Positions 24,589 through 33,837 are shown, numbered from the stretch's first letter. The stretch is DNA of 64,000 nt from Actinokineospora spheciospongiae (GCF_000564855.1 NZ_AYXG01000101.1:1-64000), one strand, 5' to 3'. Numbers and translations: made by a program. The notes: generated by a model from the letters alone, not told the origin.

Positions 24589-27369
24589 CTACCCGCCCGC
24601 CCCCTCCGCAGGCGTGTCCACTCGGGCGGAGTGGAGCAGTGCCCGCAGTTCGCGCGCGTTGCCCTCGCGGCCCTGCTCCTCGTACCTGCCCAGCGCGCTC
24701 TGCCAGGCCGCACGCGCTCGATCGTGCTGCCCGAGTGCCGCGTGGGCGTGGCCGAGCCGGTCGAGGGTGTCCGCTTCCTCCGCCGCGGAGCCGATTTCGC
24801 GCAGGAGGGCGAGCGCGGTCAGGTAGTGGTCGACCGAGTCGGCGTGCCTGCCGCTGTGGTGGGCGATGTAGCCGAGGCTGTCCAGGGTGGTCGCCTGCCC
24901 CTCGGTGTTGTCGTGGCGCAGGAACAGGTCGTAGGCCTCCCGGCAGTGCTCGCGCCCCGCGGCGAGGTCGCCGGATATCGCGGCGTACCAGCCGACCGCG
25001 TTGAGCGCCCCCGCCTCCCACAGCGGGTCGCCGAGGGTGCGGCAGATGCGCAGCGCGTGCTCGGCGTGGTCGCGGGCCTGGTGGCTGTCCCCCCTGGACA
25101 TCGCGGCGGAGGCGAGGGTCCGGTGGGTGTGGGCCTGGTTGAGGTCGTCGTCGTGGTGCTCGGCCAGCGCCAGCGCGGCCCGCAGGCAGCGGCCCGCCTC
25201 GTCGTGCTGCCCGAGGTCGGCGTGCGCGCGGCCGAGCAGCCGGTGGGCGCGCACGTGCGCGGTCGGGTCGGACAGGTGGGCCACGGCGTCCACCGCGGCC
25301 GTCCACACGGCGAGCCGGTCGCGGAGGTGGCCGCGCCTGCGCAGGTAGGTCTCCAGCGCGCCCGCCAGGCCCCAGGTGACCCGGTGGAGCTGCCGGTCCG
25401 CCGCCGCCCGCTGGGTGGCGAGCAGGTTGTCGCGCTCGGCGCTGAACCAGCGCGTGGCCGCGGCGTCGTCCTCGGCGGTGAGCGGGGCGCAGCCCGCCAC
25501 CGGTGGGGCCAGGTCCAGCGAGGGGCGGTCGGGGTTGAAGACGGCGTCGGCGTTGCGCGCCGTGTGCAGGTAGAAGTCGGTCAACCGGTCCAGCGCGGCG
25601 GTGACGACGTCGGCGGGCAGGTCCTGGGCGGTCTCGCCCGCGTGCAGCCGGATCAGGTCGTGCATCCGGTGGCGCCCGGTGTCCGAGCCGGTGAGCAGCG
25701 ACGCCTGTTCCAGGGCGCGCAGCACCGCCGCCGCGGCGGTCTCGGGCAGGCCGAGCAGGCTCGCGGCGGCGGGCAGGCCGATGTCGCGGCCCGGCGCGGT
25801 GCCCAGCAGCGCGTAGGCGGTGGCCTGCTCGGGGGTGAGCACCGTGAGCGACAGCGAGAGCACCGCCCGGAGGTTGGCGGCCGGGTCGGTGTCGGCGAGC
25901 GCTTCGAGCCCGAGGTCGCCCAGCGCGGCGGCCAAGCCCACCAGCGTGAGCCGCGGCCGGGTCAGCGCGTGGGCGGCGACCAGGCTCAGCGCCAGCGGGA
26001 AGCCGCCGCACAGCTCGACGAGCCGGTCCAGCCCCTCGGCCTCCGCCGTCGCCCGGTCGGTGCCGATCCGGTCGGCGAGAAGTGCCCGCGCCTCACCGGC
26101 CGAGAGCACGTCCAGCGGCAGGTGACCCGCGCCGTGCCGGGTGAGCAGGCCGGTGAGGACGGTGCGGCTGGTGATCAGGACCGTGCAGCGGTCGCTGTCG
26201 GGCAGCAGCGGCGCGACCTGGGCGCTGTCCGCCGCGTTGTCCAGCACCACCAGCACCCGCTTGCCCGCGACCAGCCCCCGGAACAGGGTGGCCGCCGCGT
26301 GCGGGTCGACCGGGATGCGCGCGGGCTCCACGCCGAACGCGTCGAGGAAACCGCGGACGGCGGCCGCCGCGGGCAGGGGCGCCCCCTCGGGGCTGAAGCC
26401 GCGCAGGTCGACGAACAGTTGGCCGTCGGGGAAGCGGTCGGCGTGCCGGTGCGCCCAGTGCAGGGCCAGCCAGGTCTTGCCGATCCCGCCCGCGCCGGTC
26501 AGGGCCGAGATGACCACCGGTGCGCCGGGGTCCACGCCTGCCAGCGCGGCGTCCAGCCGGGCCAGGTCCCGGTGGCGGCCGACGAACCGCCGGGGGGCGC
26601 GCGGCAACTGGCGGCACAGCGCGGCGGGCGTGATCGTCGGGGCCCGGCCCGCGGCCAGCAGGGTGCCGTGCCACTGCTGGAGCCGGGTGCCCGGCTCGGT
26701 GCCGAGCTCCTCGACGAGCCGGTCGCGAATCCGGCGGTAGTGCGCCAGCGCGTCGGCGGTGCGCCCAGCCTGGTGCAGCGCGAGCATGTACTGACCGGCA
26801 ACGCGCTCGTCGAGGGGCCGGTTGGCGACCCTGGTGGCCAGCTCGGCCACCAGGTGTTCGCCGTGGCCCGTCCGCAACCGCGCGTCGACCAGGTCGCACT
26901 GGGCCGCGATCCGCTCCTCGTCGAGCCCGGCGCGTTCGACGGCGGCCCACGCGCTGTCCAGGCCGGTCAGCGCCTCCCCGCGCCACAGGTCCAGCGCGTC
27001 GGTGAGCAGCCGGGCGGCTTCGGCGGGGTCGGGTTCGGACCGGGCCCGCGCGCACAGGTCGCGGAAGGCGACCACGTCGACGGCGCGGGCCCCGGTGGTG
27101 ACGAGCGCGTAGCCGCCGGGTCTGCGGGCGATCTCGAGCCAGTCCACGCCCGCGAGCGCCTGCCGCAGCCGCGACAGGTAGCTGTGCAGCGTCGCCCGGC
27201 CGCGCCGGGGCACGTCCTCGGCCCAGACCCGCTCGACCAACTGGTCCACCGGCACCACCCGGCCCGCGTCGAGGGCGAGCGCGGCGAGGAGGCACCGCTG
27301 CCTCGCGGGCCCCAGGTCCACCCGGTGCCCGCCCGCGTGGACCGCCACCTCCCCGAGCAGGCGCAACAC
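24589..27369 (-). CDS. AfsR-like regulator (winged helix, BTAD, NB-ARC ATPase, TPR)
   Basis: This 926-residue protein has the AfsR architecture: an OmpR-like winged helix (about 1-95), a BTAD (about 97-240), an NB-ARC ATPase with P-loop GAGGIGKTW (292-300) and Walker B VLVVLDNAAD, and a C-terminal TPR region (for example AHRLLGRAHADLGQHDEAGR and ALNAVGWYAAISGDL). ATP-dependent assembly regulates DNA binding in known members. GTG 27369 is chosen because GGAGG lies 7 bases before it; the frame is open to 27864, but through the divergent gene. It precedes the split subtilase on the same strand and is divergent from an I36-like inhibitor gene, so it may control both. Confidence 0.9.
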   Translation of the reverse strand: MLRLLGEVAVHAGGHRVDLGPARQRCLLAALALDAGRVVPVDQLVERVWAEDVPRRGRATLHSYLSRLRQALAGVDWLEIARRPGGYALVTTGARAVDVVAFRDLCARARSEPDPAEAARLLTDALDLWRGEALTGLDSAWAAVERAGLDEERIAAQCDLVDARLRTGHGEHLVAELATRVANRPLDERVAGQYMLALHQAGRTADALAHYRRIRDRLVEELGTEPGTRLQQWHGTLLAAGRAPTITPAALCRQLPRAPRRFVGRHRDLARLDAALAGVDPGAPVVISALTGAGGIGKTWLALHWAHRHADRFPDGQLFVDLRGFSPEGAPLPAAAAVRGFLDAFGVEPARIPVDPHAAATLFRGLVAGKRVLVVLDNAADSAQVAPLLPDSDRCTVLITSRTVLTGLLTRHGAGHLPLDVLSAGEARALLADRIGTDRATAEAEGLDRLVELCGGFPLALSLVAAHALTRPRLTLVGLAAALGDLGLEALADTDPAANLRAVLSLSLTVLTPEQATAYALLGTAPGRDIGLPAAASLLGLPETAAAAVLRALEQASLLTGSDTGRHRMHDLIRLHAGETAQDLPADVVTAALDRLTDFYLHTARNADAVFNPDRPSLDLAPPVAGCAPLTAEDDAAATRWFSAERDNLLATQRAAADRQLHRVTWGLAGALETYLRRRGHLRDRLAVWTAAVDAVAHLSDPTAHVRAHRLLGRAHADLGQHDEAGRCLRAALALAEHHDDDLNQAHTHRTLASAAMSRGDSHQARDHAEHALRICRTLGDPLWEAGALNAVGWYAAISGDLAAGREHCREAYDLFLRHDNTEGQATTLDSLGYIAHHSGRHADSVDHYLTALALLREIGSAAEEADTLDRLGHAHAALGQHDRARAAWQSALGRYEEQGREGNARELRALLHSARVDTPAEGAGG

Positions 27370-27489
27370 GCCGCCACCTCCCCCGTACCGCCCCTGACCC
27401 GCGGAATGCGGAAACGTCGCAAGCGATCCGCAGTGCCCGCGTCCCAGTATGGCCGCACAGCGCAAGCCGAACGGACGAGGGAGCCGAAC
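27370..27489. promoter_or_regulatory. Divergent promoter region, AfsR-like gene / I36-like gene
   Basis: These 120 bases separate two divergent starts. Short inverted arms GCGGA (27402) and TCCGC (27428) flank AAACGTCGCAAGCGA. No clear sigma-70 boxes were identified. Confidence 0.3.
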
Positions 27490-27948
27490 ATGATCGGGAA
27501 CAGGGTGGCGCGCGGGGTGGCGAAGGTGGCCGGGGTGGCGTTGACCGCCGCGGCGGCGCTGGTGGTGGGGCCGCAGGCGGCGTCGGCCCAGGTGGCGGCG
27601 CAGGCCCCGGCGGTGGCGTGCCAGGCCGTCGGGCGGGTGTCCGGCTCGGTCGCCGAGTACACCCTCTACGACGACGCCGGGTACTCCGGCGCCTGCATCA
27701 CCTTCTACCGGCTGGGGAACTGCACCGCCACCACCGGGGACGTGAACGGGCTCTACAACCTGGCCGGGTGGGGCTGGGACAACCGGGCCGGTTCGGTGCA
27801 CACCTACAGCCAGTGCGACGTGATGGTGTACGACGCGCGGGACTGCCCGCGCGGCGGGGCGCACAGCACCTGGGTCGACCAGAGCGCGGACCTGCGGCTC
27901 GGCGGCGTGAACTGGCAGAACCGCGCCACCTGCGTGCTCGTGAGCTGA
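27490..27948 (+). CDS. Secreted peptidase inhibitor I36-like / beta-gamma-crystallin-fold protein
   Basis: The 152-residue protein has a signal peptide (about 1-33, ending ASAQ) and a small Cys-containing beta-rich domain with the crystallin-like motif YDDAGYSGACITFY and a second half ending WVDQSADLRLGGVNWQNRATC. This is the pattern of the I36 (SMPI-like) inhibitor family, whose characterised member blocks metalloproteases; inhibition here is not proven. GGGAG precedes the ATG at 27490. The last base of its TGA stop is the first base of the ATG of the next gene, so translation is coupled to a small HTH protein. Confidence 0.75.
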   Translation: MIGNRVARGVAKVAGVALTAAAALVVGPQAASAQVAAQAPAVACQAVGRVSGSVAEYTLYDDAGYSGACITFYRLGNCTATTGDVNGLYNLAGWGWDNRAGSVHTYSQCDVMVYDARDCPRGGAHSTWVDQSADLRLGGVNWQNRATCVLVS

Positions 27949-28274
27949 TGGGGGTGCTCGAACAGCAGTGGTGCCCGGACCCCGACCGGGTCACCGACGA
28001 CGCGGGGCTGGTCGAACAGCTCGACCTGCTGCGGCGGCGGGCGGCCCGGGGCACCGGCAAGGCGCGGGTCGGCCTGAGCACCCTCGCGCGGCGGGCGGGC
28101 CTGCCCCGCTCGACCGTGCACACCTACGTCAGCGGGCGGGCGTTCCCCCCGGTCGACGCGCTCGACCGGATCGTGCAGGCGCTCGGCGTCCCGCCCTCGG
28201 GCCTGCGCCCGTGGGGCGAGGCGTGGTTCCGCGCCGCCGCCGACCTGGACCGGCGGCGGCGCGGAACCCGGTGA
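27948..28274 (+). CDS. Small XRE-type helix-turn-helix protein
   Basis: This 108-residue protein has one helix-turn-helix (VGLSTLARRAGLPRSTVHTYVSGRAFPPVDALDRIVQALGV, about 43-85) and a short WGEAWFRAAADLDRRRR tail, as in actinomycete single-domain XRE proteins. Its ATG overlaps the TGA of the I36-like gene (TGATG), which implies tight cotranslation and a role in control of that gene or the facing protease genes (inference). Confidence 0.8.
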   Translation: MGVLEQQWCPDPDRVTDDAGLVEQLDLLRRRAARGTGKARVGLSTLARRAGLPRSTVHTYVSGRAFPPVDALDRIVQALGVPPSGLRPWGEAWFRAAADLDRRRRGTR

Positions 28275-28736
28275 CCCCGAAAGCGGCTCAACGGTGACGA
28301 CGAACACCGACGCGGTCGGTCCGGAGCCATGAGCTGCCGCAGGTGGCGATCCGGTGGGAGTTGCCGTCCGACAGCGGACTCGTCGTGCTGCCTCAGAGGT
28401 CTTCGTTCGCCCGCGCCACCGGTTCGGCGACCGCGCGGCGGTGGGCTGGTCCGCGCACCAGCGGGTCGGCGGCGGTCGAGGCCGCGAATTCTCCTGGAGC
28501 AGCAAGGCTTCCACTGCGGTGAGCCAGAGGCCCACCGGGCTGCGCACCGCGGCCAGCAGGGCACCGGTGGGCACAACGCCCCGAGCACCTGGTCCCGTGC
28601 GGTGACCGGCTCCGCCGCGGCCTGCCTGCCCCGCGAGAACAGCTTCACCTGTCGAAGATCGTCGTCGCAGGTGGACCGTCGACCGGAGCCCATTCGCCGA
28701 ACCCGGCCGGTGGGAGTTTTTTCACCCGGGCTGCGA
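28275..28736. other. 462-base stretch without a convincing gene
   Basis: Short overlapping reading frames occur on both strands, but none has a ribosome site, family motif or sensible composition. The stretch may hold decayed sequence between two convergent genes. Confidence 0.4.
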
Positions 28737-28779
28737 GGGCAGGCGGCCAGACCCCCCGTGGGTCACCGGCCGCCTGCCC
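28737..28779 (-). terminator. Hairpin after the PHB-depolymerase-family gene
   Basis: GGGCAGGCGGCC (28737-28748) pairs perfectly with 28768-28779 over a 19-base loop. It begins 19 bases beyond the minus-strand stop at 28798. Confidence 0.6.
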
Positions 28780-28797
28780 CGGTCGACACCGGTCGGA

Positions 28798-29802
28798 CTA
28801 CGGCAGTGAGCGGCCGCTGAAGAAGTCCCACACCAGGGTGCTCAGGTCCGGCCCGATCGGGTCGGCGTAGGCGCCTTCCCCGCCACCGGGCCACCGGTGT
28901 CCGAGGCCCTCGACGCTGTACTTCTCGATCAGCAGTTCGCCGGTGCCCGCGTCGGTGTAGCCCGTTTTGACGTACGGGTAGGCGCCCGGCTCCACCACGC
29001 GCTGCCGGGAGTCGGCCACGTCGTCGACGTCGCCGTCGAGCACGCCGTCCCGGGCCAGGTCGTCGATGGCGGCCCAGTGCGTGACCAGGCGGTCGCCGAA
29101 GACCGGTTCGACGGTGGTGTCGGCGTCGCCCTGCGCGATGAACGTCGGCACCTGCCGGGCCCGCGGGCCCATCTCGGCGTAGGCGAGTTTCGCGGTGTCG
29201 ACCGGGCTGACCTTGTCCCGACCGCCCAGGATGACCCGGTCAGCGGCGTACTCGCCACCGGCGAGGCTGCCGATCGCCGCGTAGACGTCCGGGTAGGTGA
29301 CCCCGAGGACCACGGCCATCGCGGCACCGGCGGACGCCCCGACGGCGTAGACCCGCTCGGCGTCGGCGCCGTACCGCGCCACGACGGCCTGGGTGGCGCC
29401 CGCCAGCAGCGACGGTTCCCCGCTGCCGCGCTTCTGGTTGCCCGGCAGCAGCCCGTTCCAGCAGCCGTTGATGTTCCACAGCCGGTTCTGCGTCGGGTAG
29501 ACGACGATGAACCCGCGGGCGTCCGCGAGGTCGTTGAACCGGGTCATGGCCTTCATCGAGTTGTCCCCGTAGCCGGTCATGTCGCACCCGTGCAGGGCGA
29601 CGAGCACCGGCAGCGGCGTGCCCGGCCGGTGGGACGGCGGCAGGTGGACCTCGTAGTCGAGCCGCCCCCAGAAGTTGACGAACGTGGCCCGCTCGTCGCG
29701 CCCGCCCGCCGCCGACGCCTGGCTCGACAGCGACGTCACCGACGCCAGTGCCAGCACCAGGGTGGTGAGTGCCCGCAGCACCCGTTTGGTCTTGACCCCC
29801 AT
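28798..29802 (-). CDS. Secreted PHB depolymerase-family esterase
   Basis: The 334-residue protein has a signal peptide (KTKRVLRALTTLVLALASV, cut near ASAAG) and an alpha/beta-hydrolase domain of the poly(3-hydroxybutyrate) depolymerase/LpqC family. Visible are LHGCDMTGYGDN, YPTQNRLWNINGCWNG, nucleophile serine in VGASAGAAM, the acid in QGDADTTV and histidine in GLGHRWPGG. It should hydrolyse an ester outside the cell; polymer, feruloyl or acetyl substrates cannot be told apart from sequence. The ATG at 29802 is supported by AGAGGA; two in-frame ATGs further upstream lack sites. It is divergent from the PucR gene. Confidence 0.88.
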   Translation of the reverse strand: MGVKTKRVLRALTTLVLALASVTSLSSQASAAGGRDERATFVNFWGRLDYEVHLPPSHRPGTPLPVLVALHGCDMTGYGDNSMKAMTRFNDLADARGFIVVYPTQNRLWNINGCWNGLLPGNQKRGSGEPSLLAGATQAVVARYGADAERVYAVGASAGAAMAVVLGVTYPDVYAAIGSLAGGEYAADRVILGGRDKVSPVDTAKLAYAEMGPRARQVPTFIAQGDADTTVEPVFGDRLVTHWAAIDDLARDGVLDGDVDDVADSRQRVVEPGAYPYVKTGYTDAGTGELLIEKYSVEGLGHRWPGGGEGAYADPIGPDLSTLVWDFFSGRSLP

Positions 29803-29909
29803 GGATTTTCCTCTCGTTCTCCCCATCGGATTTCCCTGTCTTGTCAATCCTCACCAAGACCGGCCCGCGGCGACACCGGCCCCCGACCCAACAGTGGTAG
29901 ACGGGAGTT

Positions 29910-31148
29910 GTGACTGATGACAACGAGGCGCTGACCATCGGCGGCCGGGTGCTCTACCAGCGGCTGTTCGCCGAGCGGCGCCGCATGGCGCGGCGGCTGG
30001 TGGAGCGGTTCGGCCGGGAAATCGGTGCCTACCAGCGGCTTTCGAGTGCGGAGCTGCTCGACACCATCGCCGCGGTCACCGAGGAGAACCTGCGGATCTT
30101 CGCCGAGTCGGTGCGCGACCGGGCGGCGCCGTCGCCCGGGGAGCTGGTCGGGCCGATCACGGTGTCGGCCGCCCGGCGCGCGGGCGAGGGGATGGCGCTC
30201 GACGGTGTCATGGGCGCGTACAGCATGGGGATGCTCGAAACCTGGCGCGCGATGGTCGCCGACGCGCGACCCGAGGACCTCGACCACGTCCTGGCGTTCA
30301 CCGAACTCGTGCTCGGCTACATCCACGGCGCGGGCACCGCCTCGGCGGCGGCCTACCTGGAGGAGCGCCGCAGGCTGGACAGCGGCGAGCAGCAGCGCCG
30401 CCACACGCTGGTGTCGGCGTTGCTGCGCGGCGACCCGCTGGAGGAACCCGCGCGCCGCGCCGGTGTCCGGCTCGCGCCGCGCTACCTGGTGCTGCGCCTG
30501 GCCTTCGCCGCGCACGAGGACGAGACGGAGCCCGGCGTGGACGCCACGATGGCCGCGCAGCGCAAGGTCCACCGGGCCGAGCAGGAACTGGCGGCGGCGG
30601 TGGGGGAACCGGTGCTCTCGCTGCTCGACACGACCGGCGGCACGGCACTGCTCGCGGGCGAGGACTGGTCCGCGGCGGAGGCGGTCGTCGACGGGCTCAG
30701 CCGCGCCGCGGGCGTCGAGGTGACCGCCGCCGGGGTCGCCGCGGAACCACCGGGCGTCGCCGGAGCCGTCCGCCAGGGTGGTGAGATCCTGGAACTGGCG
30801 AGCGTGTTCGGCCGAGGCCCCGGCTTCTACCGGCTGGCCGACGTCGTCCTGGAGTACCAACTGACCAGGCCGACCGCGGCGAGCGGTGCGCTGCGCGCCC
30901 TGCTCGCGCCGCTCGACGAGCACCCGGACCTGCTCGTCACGCTGGAAACCTACCTGCGGCTCGGGTTGAACCGGCGGCAGACGGCCGTGCGGCTCCACGT
31001 GCACCCGAACACCGTGGACTACCGGGTGCGCAAGGCCGTCGCGCTGACCGCGCTGGACCCGGCCGATCCCGCCCACCTGCAGCTCATCGGCGCCGCGCTC
31101 GTCATCCGCCGGATGACCGTGGGCGGGCGGGTCAGGCCGGTCCGATGA
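29910..31148 (+). CDS. PucR-family transcriptional regulator
   Basis: The 412-residue protein ends with the PucR C-terminal helix-turn-helix (LLVTLETYLRLGLNRRQTAVRLHVHPNTVDYRVRKA) and has the usual GGDEF-like middle region and an N-terminal helical sensor part. PucR proteins often activate degradation or stress genes in response to metabolites. The GTG start lies after a GGGAG. It is divergent from the esterase gene (107 bases) and overlaps the convergent phytoene-desaturase-like gene by 17 bases, so either could be its target. Confidence 0.87.
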   Translation: MTDDNEALTIGGRVLYQRLFAERRRMARRLVERFGREIGAYQRLSSAELLDTIAAVTEENLRIFAESVRDRAAPSPGELVGPITVSAARRAGEGMALDGVMGAYSMGMLETWRAMVADARPEDLDHVLAFTELVLGYIHGAGTASAAAYLEERRRLDSGEQQRRHTLVSALLRGDPLEEPARRAGVRLAPRYLVLRLAFAAHEDETEPGVDATMAAQRKVHRAEQELAAAVGEPVLSLLDTTGGTALLAGEDWSAAEAVVDGLSRAAGVEVTAAGVAAEPPGVAGAVRQGGEILELASVFGRGPGFYRLADVVLEYQLTRPTAASGALRALLAPLDEHPDLLVTLETYLRLGLNRRQTAVRLHVHPNTVDYRVRKAVALTALDPADPAHLQLIGAALVIRRMTVGGRVRPVR

Positions 31149-32607
31149 GCCCGGCGACGATGGCGGCCGACAGCGCCACCAGCGGCAGGCCGCCACCCGG
31201 GTGGGCCGACCCGCCGACGAGGAACAGGCCGGGCACGGGGCCGCGGTTGCGCGGGCGCAGCAGCGCGGCGCGCGGCCCGTTGGACGACGTGCCGTAGATC
31301 GAGCCGCCCACCGAGCCGGTGTCGCGCTCCCAGTCGGCCGGGGTGCGCACCTCCCGCCAGCGCACCCGGTCGCGCACGTCCAGCCCGCGCTCGGCGAGCA
31401 CCCGCAGGACCCGGTCGGCGTAGTCGTCGGCCAGCCCGGGCGCCCGCCAGTCCACCGGGCCCTGGCGCGGGGCGTTGACCAGGACGAACCACGCCTCGTC
31501 GCCCTCGGGCGCCACGGCGGGGTCGTCGGGTGAGCAGACGTACACCGCGGGGTCGGGCACGGGTCGCGGCGCGCGGCCGAAGATCGCGTCGAACTCGGCG
31601 TCGTAGTCCGCGGGGAACAGCACGCGGTGGTGGTGGCGCGGACCGGGGGTGCGCCCGCGCAGGGCGAGCAGCAGCACGAACCCGGACAGCGAGGGCACCG
31701 CGCGCCGCAGCGCCCGCCGGGGTCGGCGCGCCGACCGGGCGGGCAGCAGGTCGCGGTAGAGCACCTCGGCGTCCACATCGGACACGACGACGTCCGCGGC
31801 GATCCGCTCCCCGTCGCCCAGCCGCACGCCGCTGACCCCGGTGGGGGTGGCGTCGATTCCGGTCACCGGGGCGTTGAAGCGCAACCGCACCCCCAGTTCG
31901 CGGCACCGGTCGGCCAGCGCGTCGCCCAGCACCCGCAGGCCGCCGCGCACGTACCAGCCGCCGAAGTGCTGCTCGACGTAGGGCACCACGCTCAGCACAG
32001 CCGGAATCCGGCGCGGGTCCGACCCGCTGTAGGTGGCGTAGCGGTCCAGCAGCACCCGCAGCCGGGGGTCGTCGAACCGGGCGCGGCCGAGCGCGCGCAG
32101 CGTCCGCCACGGCGCGATCGCGGCCAGGTCGCGCGGGTTGGCCGAGCGGCGCACCAGGTCGCCCAGCCCGCCCAGGGGGCGCTGCAGCACCGACTCGCCC
32201 ACCAGGCCCCACAGGTGCGCGGCGTCCGCCATGACCCGGCGCCACTGCGCGGCCGACCGCTCCCCGAACGCCGCCGCCAGGGCCGCGGGCACGTCCTCCT
32301 CGGCGTGCGGCAGGTCGACCTCGGTGCCGTCGGCGAAGCGGTAGTGGCACACCGGGTCCACCGGCACCACGTCCACCACGGTGTCGAGGGGCGCCCCGGT
32401 CGCGGCGAACAGGTCGCGGTAGACCTGCGGCATGGTCAGCAGCGACGGGCCGGTGTCGAAGGTGTACCCGTCCCGGCGCAGGGTGCCCAGCTTGCCGCCG
32501 TGGGTGTCGCCCTGCTCCACCACGGTCACCCGGTGTCCCAGCGCGGCCAGGCGCGCGGCCGCGGCCAGCCCACCCATCCCCGCCCCCACCACCACGACAC
32601 CGGCCAC
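31132..32607 (-). CDS. Phytoene desaturase-like FAD oxidoreductase
   Basis: The 491-residue protein begins with a Rossmann FAD motif (VVVVGAGMGGLAAAARLAALGHRVTVVEQ) and follows the CrtI family: GGKLGTLRRDGYTFDTGPSLLTMP near the N-terminus and the C-terminal block FLVGGSAHPGGGLPLVALSAAIVAGL. Members desaturate carotenoids or isomerise and oxidise related polyenes. No phytoene synthase or other carotenoid gene lies nearby, so the substrate is open. GTG 32607 is chosen because it starts the Rossmann strand with GGGGGGA upstream; the frame is open to 32832 without support. Confidence 0.85.
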   Translation of the reverse strand: MAGVVVVGAGMGGLAAAARLAALGHRVTVVEQGDTHGGKLGTLRRDGYTFDTGPSLLTMPQVYRDLFAATGAPLDTVVDVVPVDPVCHYRFADGTEVDLPHAEEDVPAALAAAFGERSAAQWRRVMADAAHLWGLVGESVLQRPLGGLGDLVRRSANPRDLAAIAPWRTLRALGRARFDDPRLRVLLDRYATYSGSDPRRIPAVLSVVPYVEQHFGGWYVRGGLRVLGDALADRCRELGVRLRFNAPVTGIDATPTGVSGVRLGDGERIAADVVVSDVDAEVLYRDLLPARSARRPRRALRRAVPSLSGFVLLLALRGRTPGPRHHHRVLFPADYDAEFDAIFGRAPRPVPDPAVYVCSPDDPAVAPEGDEAWFVLVNAPRQGPVDWRAPGLADDYADRVLRVLAERGLDVRDRVRWREVRTPADWERDTGSVGGSIYGTSSNGPRAALLRPRNRGPVPGLFLVGGSAHPGGGLPLVALSAAIVAGLIGPA

Positions 32608-33117
32608 CTCAGCGGTCCCCCCTCGGCGCGCACCACGGGCACAGGGCGGGAGACGACCGGCCGGGAGCGGGCATGCCCGCACAGTAATCGCGGGCGGGCG
32701 GTTCGGCAGGGCGGCGTCGAGGGGCGCCGCCGACGACGGCGCGACCGGTGCGAATGGCGTTCGCGGACGAGGTGGTGCGGAAAAGGTGGTTTCGACAAAC
32801 CGGGGCAAGCACATCGGTGGACGCCGGAGCACGTGTCATCACTACTTTCGTCGGGTGGACGGCGTCGCCGACCGAACCGGATAATCCGACCGCCGTCCGA
32901 GCCATAAGCGTGCGCCATAAGGTCGACGAACACCCGGGCCAACTGGGAAAATCCTTCCCAGGCAATGGGATCGGTGACCTTGTGCCCGGATCGCGAGCTG
33001 GTGCATATTCAGGAGGCGAAAGCACCCGGGATGATTTCATCTCCACTGGACCGACATTTCGCGAATCGTCCTCGCCCATCCCCTGCACGGCGTTCCCACG
33101 CCGATTGGAAGGCTCTC
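32608..33117. other. 510-base region upstream of the secreted protease gene
   Basis: No convincing gene is seen. The region includes a lower-GC section (about 32760-33020) and a direct repeat GCCATAAG at 32901-32908 and 32914-32921, 13 bases apart. It probably contains the promoters of the two divergent flanking genes, but no clear -35/-10 pair stands out. Confidence 0.4.
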
Positions 33118-33837
33118 ATGCGCAGATTCCTCGCAGCCCTGGCTGTCGCCGGTGCGGCGGTGCTCTCGATCGCGGGCTCGGCCTCGGCCTCGGCCGAGCC
33201 GTCGGGCGGGATGCAGCCGAACGTCATAGGCGGGCACAACGCGACCGAGACCTACTCCTGGATGGTCTCGTTGAGCAACGGCTGCGGCGGCAGCCTGGTG
33301 GCCCCGCAGTGGGTCGTCACCGCCACCCACTGCGGCAGCGCGAGCCAGGCCCGGGTGGGCTCGACCAACAAGAACTCCGGCGGTGAACTGCTGCGCGTCG
33401 ACCGGCGGGTCAACCGGGCGGGCACCGACCTGACGCTGATGCACCTGTCCACCGCCTCGCGCCAGGCGCCGGTGCGGATGGCCACCGCGAACCCCGCCCC
33501 CGGCGGCGCGGTGCGCCTGCTGGGCTGGGGCTGCCTGAGCTGGCCGTCCTGCTACACGCCGACCACGCTGCAGGAGATCGACCTGACCCTGCTGCCCGCC
33601 AGTCGGTGCGCCGCCGGTGGCGGCACGTCCACCGACATCTGCGTCTCCGGCGACCGCGCCCACTCGGCCTGCCACGGCGACTCCGGCGGCCCGGCCGTCG
33701 TGGGCACCCGGGGCAACTGGACCCTGGTCGGTGAAACCCACGGCCCCGGCGACAACGGCGGCGAGTGCGCCACCACCACCCTCTACACCGGCATCGCGGC
33801 GAACCTGGGCTGGATTCGACAGCAGATCGGCGGCTGA
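33118..33837 (+). CDS. Secreted trypsin-fold (S1) serine protease, chymotrypsin-like pocket
   Basis: The 239-residue preproprotein has a signal peptide (1-26) and a short propeptide before the mature start VIGGHNATETYSW. The catalytic triad is H71 (TATHC), D104 (GTDLTL) and S189 (CHGDSGGP). The residue six before the catalytic serine, which sets primary specificity, is Ser (S183), as in chymotrypsin rather than the Asp of trypsin. Six or more cysteines suggest disulfides. The ATG has GGAAGG 6 bases before it. It ends in a strong terminator and is probably monocistronic. Confidence 0.92.
   Translation: MRRFLAALAVAGAAVLSIAGSASASAEPSGGMQPNVIGGHNATETYSWMVSLSNGCGGSLVAPQWVVTATHCGSASQARVGSTNKNSGGELLRVDRRVNRAGTDLTLMHLSTASRQAPVRMATANPAPGGAVRLLGWGCLSWPSCYTPTTLQEIDLTLLPASRCAAGGGTSTDICVSGDRAHSACHGDSGGPAVVGTRGNWTLVGETHGPGDNGGECATTTLYTGIAANLGWIRQQIGG

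Noticed and set aside
24631-27489. Very long plus-strand frame opposite the AfsR-like gene
   Set aside because: It is a shadow of the regulator gene; only its last part, from ATG 27490, is a real gene (the I36-like protein).
31132-32607. Carotenoid biosynthesis cluster
   Set aside because: Only the desaturase-like gene is present; no phytoene synthase, cyclase or GGPP synthase is nearby.
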